NCBI RefSeq assembly: GCF_900119165.1
Contig: NZ_FPJG01000006.1
Span: forward strand, 5,022,001 to 5,086,000
DNA from: Amycolatopsis australiensis
GTDB lineage: Bacteria; Actinomycetota; Actinomycetes; Mycobacteriales; Pseudonocardiaceae
DNA: 64,000 bases
Direction: 5' to 3'
The notes under the pieces are model-generated. The model worked only from the letters and a program-made list of their open reading frames with translations, had not been told where the DNA came from and searched no databases. The translations under genes were made by a program, and so were the position numbers. Below are positions 25,811 to 38,341 of the stretch, piece by piece (within the stretch, counting starts at the first letter, position 1; every line of letters begins with the position of its first letter).

Positions 25811-25824
25811 GAGGAGCGCTCCCG
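25811..25824. promoter_or_regulatory. Weak CebR-type box upstream of cebR
   Basis: GAGGAGCGCTCCCG matches the operator at 11 of 14 positions, 40 bp ahead of the cebR start. Autoregulation is plausible. Confidence 0.45.
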
Positions 25825-25863
25825 GACTTCGCACTGGGTGACCGTTAAGCTGAGGACGTCCGG

Positions 25864-26922
25864 GTGGTTGTGGTGAGCGAGGGCGGTACCGTGGGGCCTC
25901 GAGCAGGGGATGAAGAGCGGCCGACGCTGGAGGATGTCGCGGCGTTCGCCGGCGTGTCTCGGTCGACGGCGTCGCGCGCGCTGAACGACGACGCGTACGT
26001 CAGCGCGGCGGCGCGCGAGAAGGTCCTCGCCGCGGCCCGTGACCTGGGCTATTCCCCGAACCAGGCGGCGCGGTCGCTGGTCACCCGCCGCACCGGCGCG
26101 GTCGCCGTCGTGCTGTCGGAGCCGGAGGCCCGGCTGCTCGACGACCCGTACCGGACCGCGGTCATGCGGGCCGGCTACCGCGAGCTGGCCGACGTCGGCC
26201 GCCAGATGGTGCTGATCTTCTCCGACACGCGCGAGGACCTCGGCAAGACCGTCCGGTTCCTCGAAGGCGGCCACGTCGACGGCGCGCTGGTGTTCGCGCC
26301 GCACCGCGCCGACCCGCTCCCCAAGGCGCTGCGGCTGCTGCGCATCCCGGTCGTGTTCGGCGGCCAGGCGGCCGGCATCCGCCGCGGCGTGCACGTCGTC
26401 GACTTCGACAACGAGGGCGGTGCCCGCCTGGCGGTGGAGCACCTGGTCGCGGCCGGGCGGCGGCGGATCGGCACGATCGCCGGGCCGCAGGACCAGAGCG
26501 CCCCGATCGACCGGCTCGCCGGGTGGCGCAAGACGCTGCTCGACGCCGGGCTCGACCCCGACGGCCTGGCCGAAGAGGCCGACTTCACGCTGGCGGGCGG
26601 GGCGAACGCGATGTCCGCGCTGCTGAGCCGCCACCCGGACCTCGACGCGGTGTTCGTCGCCAGCGACATGATGGCGGTGGGCGCGCTGCGCACCCTGGAC
26701 GCGGCGGGCCGCCGCATCCCCGAAGACGTCGCGGTGGTCAGCTTCGACGACAACGCGACGCTGGCCCCGGCCATGGACCCGCCGCTGACGTCGGTCCACC
26801 AGGATCCGCGCGAGCAGGTCCACGCCATGGTCGAGACGCTGATGCAGCTGCTCGAGGACCAGAGCCTGAAGCCGCGGCAGCAGATACTGCCGGTCTCGCT
26901 GGCGGTCCGCGCCTCGAGCTGA
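25864..26922 (+). CDS. cebR: LacI-family repressor, CebR/CelR type
   Basis: 352 residues. HTH near residues 20-45 (PTLEDVAAFAGVSRSTASRALNDDAYVS), hinge about 60-75, then the periplasmic-binding-like sensor. It should bind TGGGAGCGCTCCCA palindromes and release on cellobiose. The GTG at 25864 has GAGGA 7 bp upstream. It is divergent from cebEFG-bglC. The assignment rests on location and on the many matching boxes; the other LacI protein at 35685 is the rival candidate. Confidence 0.8.
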   Translation: MVVVSEGGTVGPRAGDEERPTLEDVAAFAGVSRSTASRALNDDAYVSAAAREKVLAAARDLGYSPNQAARSLVTRRTGAVAVVLSEPEARLLDDPYRTAVMRAGYRELADVGRQMVLIFSDTREDLGKTVRFLEGGHVDGALVFAPHRADPLPKALRLLRIPVVFGGQAAGIRRGVHVVDFDNEGGARLAVEHLVAAGRRRIGTIAGPQDQSAPIDRLAGWRKTLLDAGLDPDGLAEEADFTLAGGANAMSALLSRHPDLDAVFVASDMMAVGALRTLDAAGRRIPEDVAVVSFDDNATLAPAMDPPLTSVHQDPREQVHAMVETLMQLLEDQSLKPRQQILPVSLAVRASS

Positions 26923-27154
26923 CCCGCGGGCCCGGACGCTCGACACGACTTTTCCGTCGCGAGCGTTCTTGACCCAGATGTACGCCAATGGCGCTAAACG
27001 GCGTTCTCTGCGTACCCATCGTGAGCGTGGCGCTGCACCATTCGAGTGAACTGCCGACGATCGGGTGGGGCTGTTCAGGACCGTTCAGTTCGGCGTCGCT
27101 CGCCACGCGCTCCGGTGTGACGTCCGCAGCCGCGGTGTCCTTCTGACTCGATTC
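26923..27154. other. Intergenic stretch between cebR and the GH48 gene
   Basis: The full gap is 26923-27243. This part holds no gene; GC content is lower than in neighbours. A TTGACC at 26969 could be a further -35 but lacks a good partner hexamer. The GH48 promoter/operator fills 27155-27205. Confidence 0.5.
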
Positions 27155-27205
27155 TTTACATCCAGGTTTCAAGCTGGCTACCGTCTGCGCCTGGAAGCGC
27201 TCCCA
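27155..27205 (+). promoter_or_regulatory. Promoter and CebR-type operator of the GH48-GH5-GH6 operon
   Basis: -35 TTTACA (27155-27160), 17 bp, -10 CTACCG (27178-27183), 8 bp, operator TGGAAGCGCTCCCA (27192-27205; 13 of 14 matches). Confidence 0.8.
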
Positions 27206-27243
27206 GATCGCTGGCTCCCTACGGACAAAGGAGTTCCGCAGCC

Positions 27244-31708
<4,465 letters not shown>

Positions 31709-31734
31709 CCCGACAACACGAAGGAGCACACTCG

Positions 31735-33552
31735 ATGAGGAGTGAATTCTGGTCCCCGAAGAGGAAGACGCGGCTCGCCGTGGCTTCCTCGGTGACGGCC
31801 GCCGCGGTCGTCTCGGGGCTCCTGGTGGCCGGCGGGAGCCCGGCGACCGCCGCCACCGGCTGCAAGGTGACCTACACGGTCAACCAGTGGGACACCGGGT
31901 TCACCGCGAACATCGCGGTGACCAACCTCGGCGACAGCGTGTCGTCGTGGAACGTCGAATGGGACTTCGCCGGCAACCAGCAGGTGCAGCAGGGCTGGAG
32001 CGCCACGTTCACCCAGACCGGCAAGCACGTGAGCGCGAAGAACCCGTCCTGGGGCGGCACGCTCGGCACGAACGCGTCGGCGAGCTTCGGCTTCAACGGC
32101 TCGTACTCGGGCACGAACGCCGTCCCGACGTCGTTCTCGCTCAACGGTGTCCACTGCGACGGCACCACGGGCGGCCCGACCACGACGCCGACGACCCCGA
32201 CCACGCCGACGACCCCCACGACCCCGACCACGCCGACCACGCCCACGACCCCGACCACGCCGACCCAGCCGGGGACGCACGTGGACAACCCGTACGCGGG
32301 CGCCAAGGGGTACGTGAACCCGGACTGGTCGGCCGAGGTCAGCTCGGCGGCCGCGGCCAAGGGCGGCACCCTGGGCGCGCAGATGGCCAAGGTGGCGAAC
32401 ACCTCGACCGCGGTGTGGCTCGACCGGATCGCCGCGATCGCCGGCACCACGGACTCGCGCGGCCTGCGCGGGCACCTCGACGCCGCGCTGGCGCAGGCGA
32501 GCGGCGGCACGCCGGTGACCATCCAGATCGTCGTCTACGACCTGCCCAACCGCGACTGCGCGGCGCTGGCGTCCAACGGTGAGCTGAAGGTCTCGCAGAA
32601 CGGCCTGGCCCGGTACAAGAGCGAGTACATCGACCCGATCGCGTCGATCCTGGCCGACCCGAAGTACGCGCCGCTGCGGATCGTGGCGGTCGTCGAGCCG
32701 GACTCGCTGCCGAACCTGATCACGAACACTTCGATGGCGACGTGCGCGGAGGCGCAGTCCAGCGGGGCGTACGTGCAGGGCATCCAGTACGCGCTGAACA
32801 AGCTGCACGCGATCTCCAACGTCTACAACTACCTGGACATCGCGCACTCGGCGTGGCTGGGCTGGGACAGCAACTTCGGTCCCTTCGTCAACCTGGTCAA
32901 GCAGATGCTGCAGGGCACGACGGCCGGGGTGAACAGCGTCGACGGCTTCATCAGCGACACGGCGAACTACACCCCGCTCACCGAGCCGAACCTGCCGGAC
33001 CCGAACCTCACGGTCGGCGGGCAGCAGCTGAAGTCGGCGACGTTCTACCAGTGGAACCCGTACTTCGCCGAGGTGCCGTTCGCCACGGCGATGTACAACG
33101 CGTTCGTCGCCGCCGGCCTGCCGAGCAGCATCGGCATGCTGGTCGACACCTCGCGCAACGGCTGGGGCGGCTCGGCCCGGCCCACCGGCGCGTCGGGGTC
33201 CACTGTGGACGCCTACGTCAACTCGGGGCGGATCGACCGGCGGCTGCACCGCGGCAACTGGTGCAACCAGAGCGGCGCGGGCCTCGGCGAGCGGCCGACG
33301 GCCAGCCCGGCGGCGCACTTCGACGCCTACGTCTGGATCAAGCCGCCGGGTGAGTCCGACGGCGCGAGCCAGCAGATCCCGAACGACGAAGGCAAGGGTT
33401 TCGACCAGATGTGCGACCCGACCTTCCACGGCACCCAGCAGGCCAACGGCGGCAACCTGACCGGTGCGCTGCCGAACGCCCCGCTGTCGGGCAAGTGGTT
33501 CGAGGCCCAGTTCGAGGAGCTGGTCCAGAACGCCTACCCGCCGGTGCAGTAA
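31735..33552 (+). CDS. Secreted GH6 cellobiohydrolase with N-terminal CBM2
   Basis: 605 residues. Signal peptide about 1-40; CBM2 41-144; a Thr-Pro linker about 148-177 made of repeated TPT units; GH6 domain about 180-605. Catalytic aspartates lie in YDLPNRDCAALASNGE and VVEPDSLPN. The long loops and the SGRIDRRLHRGNWCNQ and WIKPPGESDG regions suit a non-reducing-end exocellulase. AAGGAG precedes the ATG. It ends the GH48-GH5-GH6 operon. Confidence 0.92.
   Translation: MRSEFWSPKRKTRLAVASSVTAAAVVSGLLVAGGSPATAATGCKVTYTVNQWDTGFTANIAVTNLGDSVSSWNVEWDFAGNQQVQQGWSATFTQTGKHVSAKNPSWGGTLGTNASASFGFNGSYSGTNAVPTSFSLNGVHCDGTTGGPTTTPTTPTTPTTPTTPTTPTTPTTPTTPTQPGTHVDNPYAGAKGYVNPDWSAEVSSAAAAKGGTLGAQMAKVANTSTAVWLDRIAAIAGTTDSRGLRGHLDAALAQASGGTPVTIQIVVYDLPNRDCAALASNGELKVSQNGLARYKSEYIDPIASILADPKYAPLRIVAVVEPDSLPNLITNTSMATCAEAQSSGAYVQGIQYALNKLHAISNVYNYLDIAHSAWLGWDSNFGPFVNLVKQMLQGTTAGVNSVDGFISDTANYTPLTEPNLPDPNLTVGGQQLKSATFYQWNPYFAEVPFATAMYNAFVAAGLPSSIGMLVDTSRNGWGGSARPTGASGSTVDAYVNSGRIDRRLHRGNWCNQSGAGLGERPTASPAAHFDAYVWIKPPGESDGASQQIPNDEGKGFDQMCDPTFHGTQQANGGNLTGALPNAPLSGKWFEAQFEELVQNAYPPVQ
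32178..32272 (+). repeat. Threonine-proline linker repeat of the GH6 enzyme
   Basis: Tandem 9-bp-like units (ACCCCGACC/ACGCCGACG variants) coding TPT repeats. Similar stretches code linkers in the LPMO (about 37403-37480), the Cip1-like protein (about 41250-41305) and the second GH5 (about 42552-42625). Confidence 0.7.
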
Positions 33553-33556
33553 GACC

Positions 33557-33597
33557 CCCGGGCCGGGCGGTGCCGCACAGCCGCCGCCCGGCCCGGG
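33557..33597. terminator. Bidirectional terminator between GH6 and acetyltransferase genes
   Basis: Perfect 14-bp stem (33557-33570 with 33584-33597) in the gap between convergent genes. Confidence 0.65.
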
Positions 33598-33618
33598 TTC
33601 CCACTCTTCGCGAAGTTC

Positions 33619-34146
33619 CTAGAGGTCCTTGCGGAAGGACAGCCGGTCCAGTCCCGGCCCGTCGTAGTCGGGCTGGACCGGCAGTCCGCCGAACTCCTTC
33701 GGCCCCGGTTCGGTGACGAACCCCAGCCGGGTGTGGAAGGCGTGCGAAGCCTTGTTCACCGGTGACGTGATCGCCCGGACGGTGGTCCGCCCGTGCGCCC
33801 GGCTGTAGGCGAAGAACCGCTCGTACAGGGCGGCGGCGAGGCCCTTGCCGCGCTCGGCGGGATCGACGCCGACGAAGTGGATGTAGCTCTCGGCCGGCCG
33901 CGACGGCGAGAGGAACCCGATCAGGAACGCGACGACGCGGTCGTCGTCGCCGGTCACCAGGAAGCTGCTGCCGGTGAAGTGCTGGAACATCAGCTTCGGC
34001 AGCAGCAGGGCCCGCTGGCGCGAGCCTTCTTCGCCGCCGAGGCCGCCCCACCAGGCATCGAGCACGGCGAGGACCGGCAGGTGGTCGTCCGGGCCGGGAT
34101 GGCGGACGGAGTGGCCCGCCAGCGGGGACAGATCAGGAGTCGTCAC
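33619..34146 (-). CDS. GNAT-family N-acetyltransferase
   Basis: 175 residues. The acetyl-CoA-binding segment reads YIHFVGVDPAERGKGLAAALYERFFAYSRAHG (the Q/RxxGxG/A loop as ERGKG), and NKASHAFHTRLGF follows. Substrate unknown. The GTG at 34146 gives a compact protein, but no strong Shine-Dalgarno sequence is present and a GTG at 34203 is also possible. It interrupts the cellulase cluster without a CebR-type box of its own. Confidence 0.8.
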   Translation of the reverse strand: MTTPDLSPLAGHSVRHPGPDDHLPVLAVLDAWWGGLGGEEGSRQRALLLPKLMFQHFTGSSFLVTGDDDRVVAFLIGFLSPSRPAESYIHFVGVDPAERGKGLAAALYERFFAYSRAHGRTTVRAITSPVNKASHAFHTRLGFVTEPGPKEFGGLPVQPDYDGPGLDRLSFRKDL

Positions 34147-34263
34147 CGGGCCAGCGTGCCGCACCACGGGTGCGGCGCGCGAGCCGGTTTCCGCCGCGGT
34201 CACCTCACGGACAGGAGTTCCCCAGTGCGCTGCCCCCTTGCCCGCGGACCGGCCGCCCGCCGG

Positions 34264-35535
34264 TCACGGCACCACCCGGTGCACCCCGATCAGCACCTGC
34301 TGCCAGACGGCGCCCGGGTCGGCGCCGTGCTCGACCGACTTGAGCGCCGGCGCGATCACCGTCTCCTGGATCTTCCCGTCGCCCGGGCCCTTGTACTGCG
34401 GTTTCCCGACCTTGCGGGCCTGCGCGACGAAGACCTGCCCGCTCAGCGCGCCGCCGAAGTAGCCGTTCATCTCGCTGAGCAGGTCCGCGGAGGTGAAGGC
34501 GTCGACCTGGCTGGGGAAGTTGCCGCTCACCCGGAAGGCGTGCAGCTGCTGCTCGGGCGCGGTCAGCCAGGCGGCGAGCGCGGCGGCTTCCCGCTGGTGC
34601 GGGCTCGCGGCGGGCACGGCGAGGTAGGAGCCGCCCCAGTTTCCGCCGCCGTCGGGGAAGGCGTCGGTGATCGCCCACTTGCCCGCGTTGGCCGGCCCGG
34701 CCTGCTGTTCGATGATGCCGAGCATCCACGACGGACAGACCTTCGTCGCGAAAGCGCCGGTGCGCAGCCCGTTGTTGCCGTCGTCGGCGAAGGCGGTGAG
34801 CCCGGCCGACTGCCCCTGCCTGACGGCGGTGGTGACCTGGTCCCACGCGGCCTTGAGCGCGGTGTTCGTCTCGAGCGTCGGGTGGTCCTGGCGGTCGAGG
34901 TAGCCGACCGGAAGCTGGTTGACCATGGCGTTGAAGTTCTGCGCCGCGGAGTCGAACCACGCCTTCCCGTGCGTGCGCTTGACGTACTTGTCGCCCGCCG
35001 CGAAGTAGCTGTCCCAGGTGGCGAACATCGTCTTCACCGAGCCGGGATCGGTCGGCAGGCCGGCCGCCTCGAGGAGGTCCTTGCGGTAGCACATGGCGAG
35101 CGGGCCGATGTCGGTGCCGTAGCCCACCAGCTTGCCGTCCTTGCTGCGGCCCGCCTCGTACTTCCATTCCAGCCACCGGCCGGGCTTCACGTCGGCCGGC
35201 CCGACCTTGGCCAGGTCGGCGAACTTGTCCGACTGGGCGAGGACGTCGGCGAGGTGGCCTTCCTCGACGGCCTGGATGTCGGCGAGTCCCTGGCCGTTCT
35301 GCAGCTTGCCCAGCAGGTCCTGGTGGTACGGGCCGCCCTGCTCGGTCCGCACCTGCCGGACGGTGATGCCGGGGTGGGTGAACTCGTAGCCGGGGATCAG
35401 GTCGTCGTAGCCGAACTGGCCGAACGTCGCCAGGGTGAGCGTGATGTGCTCGGGGGTGGCGGGACCGCAGCCGCCGGTCAGGACGAGCAGGACGGCGGCG
35501 GCGACGAAGGCCAGCCGTCTTCGGATCAGCCTCAT
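34264..35535 (-). CDS. Orphan CebE-like substrate-binding lipoprotein
   Basis: 423 residues. Lipoprotein signal with lipobox LTGGC (Cys about 23). It parallels CebE throughout (TLATFGQFGYDDLIPGYEFTHPGI; GYGTDIGPLAMCYRKD; WFDSAAQNFNAMVNQLP). No permease or ATPase gene accompanies it. A CebR-type operator lies in its promoter, so it is likely co-induced with cebEFG and may share the CebFG permease with a different ligand preference. Confidence 0.85.
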   Translation of the reverse strand: MRLIRRRLAFVAAAVLLVLTGGCGPATPEHITLTLATFGQFGYDDLIPGYEFTHPGITVRQVRTEQGGPYHQDLLGKLQNGQGLADIQAVEEGHLADVLAQSDKFADLAKVGPADVKPGRWLEWKYEAGRSKDGKLVGYGTDIGPLAMCYRKDLLEAAGLPTDPGSVKTMFATWDSYFAAGDKYVKRTHGKAWFDSAAQNFNAMVNQLPVGYLDRQDHPTLETNTALKAAWDQVTTAVRQGQSAGLTAFADDGNNGLRTGAFATKVCPSWMLGIIEQQAGPANAGKWAITDAFPDGGGNWGGSYLAVPAASPHQREAAALAAWLTAPEQQLHAFRVSGNFPSQVDAFTSADLLSEMNGYFGGALSGQVFVAQARKVGKPQYKGPGDGKIQETVIAPALKSVEHGADPGAVWQQVLIGVHRVVP

Positions 35536-35574
35536 GTCAGCGCACTCCCCGTTCGCGATTCACTCCCTCGTGAA

Positions 35575-35623
35575 TGGGAGCGCTCCCGGGGGGAGTCTTG
35601 TTTCCGGGTGCGGCGGGTGTCAA
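35575..35623 (-). promoter_or_regulatory. Promoter and CebR-type operator of the orphan binding protein
   Basis: On the minus strand: -35 TTGACA (35623-35618), 18 bp, -10 AAGACT (35599-35594), 5 bp, operator at 35575-35588. Read on the plus strand it is TGGGAGCGCTCCCG, 13 of 14 matches. Confidence 0.75.
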
Positions 35624-35684
35624 GGTGCGCGACGGCGGGTGCCCGGCCGGACACGGACGGGCTCTCCCGGGCGGAAGGGGTGCG

Positions 35685-37046
35685 ATGAAGCGTCCGACGA
35701 TCACCGACATCGCGCGGCAGGCCGGCGTGTCCAAGGGCGCGGTGTCGTACGCGCTGAACGGCCGCCCGGGCGTGTCGGAGGCGACCCGGCACCGGATCAC
35801 GGAGATCGCCCGCGAGCTGGGCTGGTCCCCGAGCAGCACGGCGAGAGCCCTGTCGGGCGGCCGCGCCGGGGCGATCGGCCTGGTGGCCGGCAGGCCGGAC
35901 GTGCTGGCGGTCGAGCCGTTCCTGACGGCGTTGCTCGAAGGAGTGGAGCGCGAGCTGGTGCTGCGGGTGGTCCGCGGACCCGAGGCGGAGCTGGCCGTGT
36001 ACCGCCGCTGGCGGGCCGAGCGCAGGGTCGACGGCGTGCTGCTGGCGGGCCCGGAGTGCGCGGGCGAGCTGCCCGGGATCGGCCTCCCGGCAGTGGTGCT
36101 GGGCGGCCCCCCGGAGTGCCGCGAAGTGCCGTCGGTGTGGATGGACGACACGGCGGCGGCCGACGAGGTGCTGAGGTACCTGACGGCACTGGGCCACCGC
36201 CGGGTGGTGCGCCTGGCGGGCCCGGCGGTGCTGGCCGACCCGCGGGTGCGGGAGGAAGCGTTCCGGACGGCGGCGGCGCGGCTGGGGTTGACGGAGGTCC
36301 GGACTGTCCACACAGGACCGGCGCCGCTTCCGGCGGCGGTGACAGTTCACCCGCCAGGGGGAGAGGTGGTCAGGTACCCGACGGTCGCCGCCGCGGCGGC
36401 GGGATACCGGGCGGAGATGGCGACGGGGTTCGGCCGCTCGGGCGGGATGACCGGGAGAAACTCGGGCCCGGCGGCGGATGCGGGGAGCGCGGGCCACCGA
36501 AGCTCGGCCGGGCCGGCTGGTCGCCGGGGCGAACCCGGCGCGGGATTCGGCCGTGCCGGCGAGGTTACCGGTTACCGGCGCGGCAGTGTGGCGTCAGCCG
36601 GTCACCGAGCCGGTCGCGGCGCAGCCGCGATCACCGCTCACCCCGGCGAGCCCGCCGCCCCGCGGCTCGCTCCCACCGTCCATTCCGGCCACACCACCCA
36701 CGCGGCCGAAACCGGCGCCGGAGTGGTGCGGCAGCTCCTCACCGGCCCGCAACCACCCACCGCGGTCCTGTGCGACACCGACACGCTCGCCGTCGCCGCG
36801 CTGGTCGTCGCGCGGGAACTCGGGCTTGCCGTGCCGCGGGATCTCTCCGTCGTCTCCTGGGACGACTCCGATCTCTGCCGTCTCGTGCGGCCCGCGCTCT
36901 CCGCCGTCCGGCGGCCGCTCGCCGAACTCGGCGGGCTTGCCGCGTCGATGCTGCGGGACCTCATCGCCGGCGAAGACGTCGGTGACGTCTGTGCGTCGCG
37001 GCCCCGGCTGATCACGCGGGGCAGCACCGGGCGCGCCCGCTCCTGA
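35685..37046 (+). CDS. LacI-family regulator with large low-complexity insertion
   Basis: 453 residues, about 110-125 more than usual. HTH at 5-30 (ITDIARQAGVSKGAVSYALNGRPGVSEAT), sensor N-part to about 212, then a Gly/Ala/Arg/Ser-rich stretch about 213-338, then the normal C-part (VVRQLLTGPQPPTAVLCDTDTLAVAAL; LSVVSWDDSDLCRLVRPALSAV). The insert contains a 39-residue internal duplication (GFGR at 248 and 287; GEP at 282 and 321). It is divergent from the orphan binding protein and probably responds to its ligand. The reading frame stays open throughout. Confidence 0.85.
   Translation: MKRPTITDIARQAGVSKGAVSYALNGRPGVSEATRHRITEIARELGWSPSSTARALSGGRAGAIGLVAGRPDVLAVEPFLTALLEGVERELVLRVVRGPEAELAVYRRWRAERRVDGVLLAGPECAGELPGIGLPAVVLGGPPECREVPSVWMDDTAAADEVLRYLTALGHRRVVRLAGPAVLADPRVREEAFRTAAARLGLTEVRTVHTGPAPLPAAVTVHPPGGEVVRYPTVAAAAAGYRAEMATGFGRSGGMTGRNSGPAADAGSAGHRSSAGPAGRRGEPGAGFGRAGEVTGYRRGSVASAGHRAGRGAAAITAHPGEPAAPRLAPTVHSGHTTHAAETGAGVVRQLLTGPQPPTAVLCDTDTLAVAALVVARELGLAVPRDLSVVSWDDSDLCRLVRPALSAVRRPLAELGGLAASMLRDLIAGEDVGDVCASRPRLITRGSTGRARS
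36321..36704 (+). repeat. Internally duplicated GC-rich insertion inside the lacI gene
   Basis: Codes for the low-complexity insert at residues about 213-340. It shows a ~117-bp tandem-duplication period and is flanked by similar peptides TVHTG (207-211) and TVHSG (331-335). This suggests expansion by slippage or recombination. Confidence 0.6.
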
Positions 37047-37050
37047 CCTC

Positions 37051-37085
37051 TGTGGAGGCCCCGCCGGCGCGGCGGGGCCTCCACA
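37051..37085. terminator. Bidirectional terminator between lacI and LPMO genes
   Basis: Perfect 15-bp stem TGTGGAGGCCCCGCC/GGCGGGGCCTCCACA with a GGCGC loop. Confidence 0.75.
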
Positions 37086-37093
37086 AGCGACAG

Positions 37094-38185
37094 TCAGGTT
37101 CCCTGGCAGGTCACCGCCGGCTGGGCCGGGTTGGCCCCCGGCGCGTTGACCACCAGACCGAACGTCGTCTGCCCGTCCGGCGCGATCCGGCCGTTCCAGT
37201 CCGCGTTGCGGACGGTCACCGCCGAACCCGACTGGCTCAGCGTGCCGTTCCAGACGCTGCCGATCGTCTGGCCCGACGGCAGCGTCCAGCCCACCTGCCA
37301 GCCGTTGTACGCCGTCGTGCCGTGGTTCATCACCGTCACCGTCGCCTGGTAGCCGCCGCTCCACGCGTTGGTCACCTCGTACATCGCCATGCACGAGCCC
37401 GCGGGGGTCGTCGGCGTCGTCGGGGTGGTGGGCGTGGTCGGCGTCGTGGGCGTGGTCGGGGTCGTGGTCGTCGTGCCGCCGGAGCCCTTCACGCCGGTGA
37501 CCTCGCCGTGCCCGCCGTCGAACGTCACGTCCGAGCAGCCGTAGAACGTTTCGGTGCTGTCGGAGCGCTTCCACACCGAATAGATGATGTGCCGGCCCGA
37601 CTTGTTCGACGGCAGCGCGCCGCTCCACTTGTACTGCCCGTCGACCGTGCCCACCTGGCCGGTCACCGGCGGGTGGTCCACCGTCAGGAACGGCTGGTCC
37701 TCCAGCTCGTCCCAGGTGAGCGGCTTCGAGGGGTCCCAGCCGTCCTTCGTCACGTACGTGTAGAACCAGCCCGGGTGGGCGGCCCACGCGTTGTAGGAGA
37801 AGTCGAACGTGGCCCCGGCCGTGAGGTGGGTCAGCGGCCAGTCGCCGACCTGGTCGAACCCGGCGTAGTTCGCGTTGCCGCCCGAGCAGAGCTTGCCGTC
37901 GGGGATGAAGCCGCGGGTGCGGCCGGCGCCGTCGGAGCGCAGCACGGCGAACCAGTTGTACAGCGAGTTGGCGCCGCTGGTGGCCACCGCGGCCGCGCAG
38001 GCCGGGTTCTGCGGGATGATCTGGCCGGTCGAGCTGAGCCCGTCCTCCCAGCACAGGAACGTCCGGCTCCCCGGTTTCATCATCGCGCCGTGCGCCTCGG
38101 CCGTGCCGGTGTCGAGCAGGACGGCTGTCAAGCTCGCCAGCAGCACGGTGACGGCGGCGAGGATCGTACTTCGTCTCCTGGTCAC
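37094..38185 (-). CDS. Secreted AA10 lytic polysaccharide monooxygenase with C-terminal CBM2
   Basis: 363 residues. The signal peptide ends AEA, exposing His32 as the new N-terminus (HGAMMKPGSRTFLCW). The second copper ligand is the histidine of NAWAAHPGW, so the histidine brace is intact. AA10 domain about 32-232; Thr-Pro linker; CBM2 about 263-363. It should cleave crystalline cellulose oxidatively and boost the GH enzymes; action on chitin is possible but the CBM2 and context favour cellulose. The GTG at 38185 follows AAGGGA. Confidence 0.92.
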   Translation of the reverse strand: MTRRRSTILAAVTVLLASLTAVLLDTGTAEAHGAMMKPGSRTFLCWEDGLSSTGQIIPQNPACAAAVATSGANSLYNWFAVLRSDGAGRTRGFIPDGKLCSGGNANYAGFDQVGDWPLTHLTAGATFDFSYNAWAAHPGWFYTYVTKDGWDPSKPLTWDELEDQPFLTVDHPPVTGQVGTVDGQYKWSGALPSNKSGRHIIYSVWKRSDSTETFYGCSDVTFDGGHGEVTGVKGSGGTTTTTPTTPTTPTTPTTPTTPTTPAGSCMAMYEVTNAWSGGYQATVTVMNHGTTAYNGWQVGWTLPSGQTIGSVWNGTLSQSGSAVTVRNADWNGRIAPDGQTTFGLVVNAPGANPAQPAVTCQGT

Positions 38186-38220
38186 GTCAGTCCCTTCGTC
38201 GGGTAGCGTGCGTCGAAGAC

Positions 38221-38268
38221 TGGGAGCGCTCTCACGATCAGGATACGCGGTGGGGGTCACTTCCGGAA
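38221..38268 (-). promoter_or_regulatory. Promoter and CebR-type operator of the LPMO gene
   Basis: On the minus strand a -10 TATCCT (38245-38240) with a weak -35 TTCCGG 17 bp away, then 5 bp to the operator at 38221-38234, which reads TGGGAGCGCTCTCA on the plus strand (13 of 14). Confidence 0.7.
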
Positions 38269-38341
38269 CATCCCGCGGTGACCGGCGGGTGCGTCGTGGC
38301 CTACGTTGGGCGGGGCCGTCGATCTACCGGAAAGGCCGAGA

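Noticed and set aside
32178-32272. Regular short repeats that could suggest a CRISPR or satellite array
   Set aside because: They are in frame and code the Thr-Pro linker between CBM2 and GH6; there are no unique spacers.
35685-37046. Pseudogene status for the second LacI gene
   Set aside because: Despite the large insert, the frame is continuous, and the HTH and C-terminal sensor motifs are intact.
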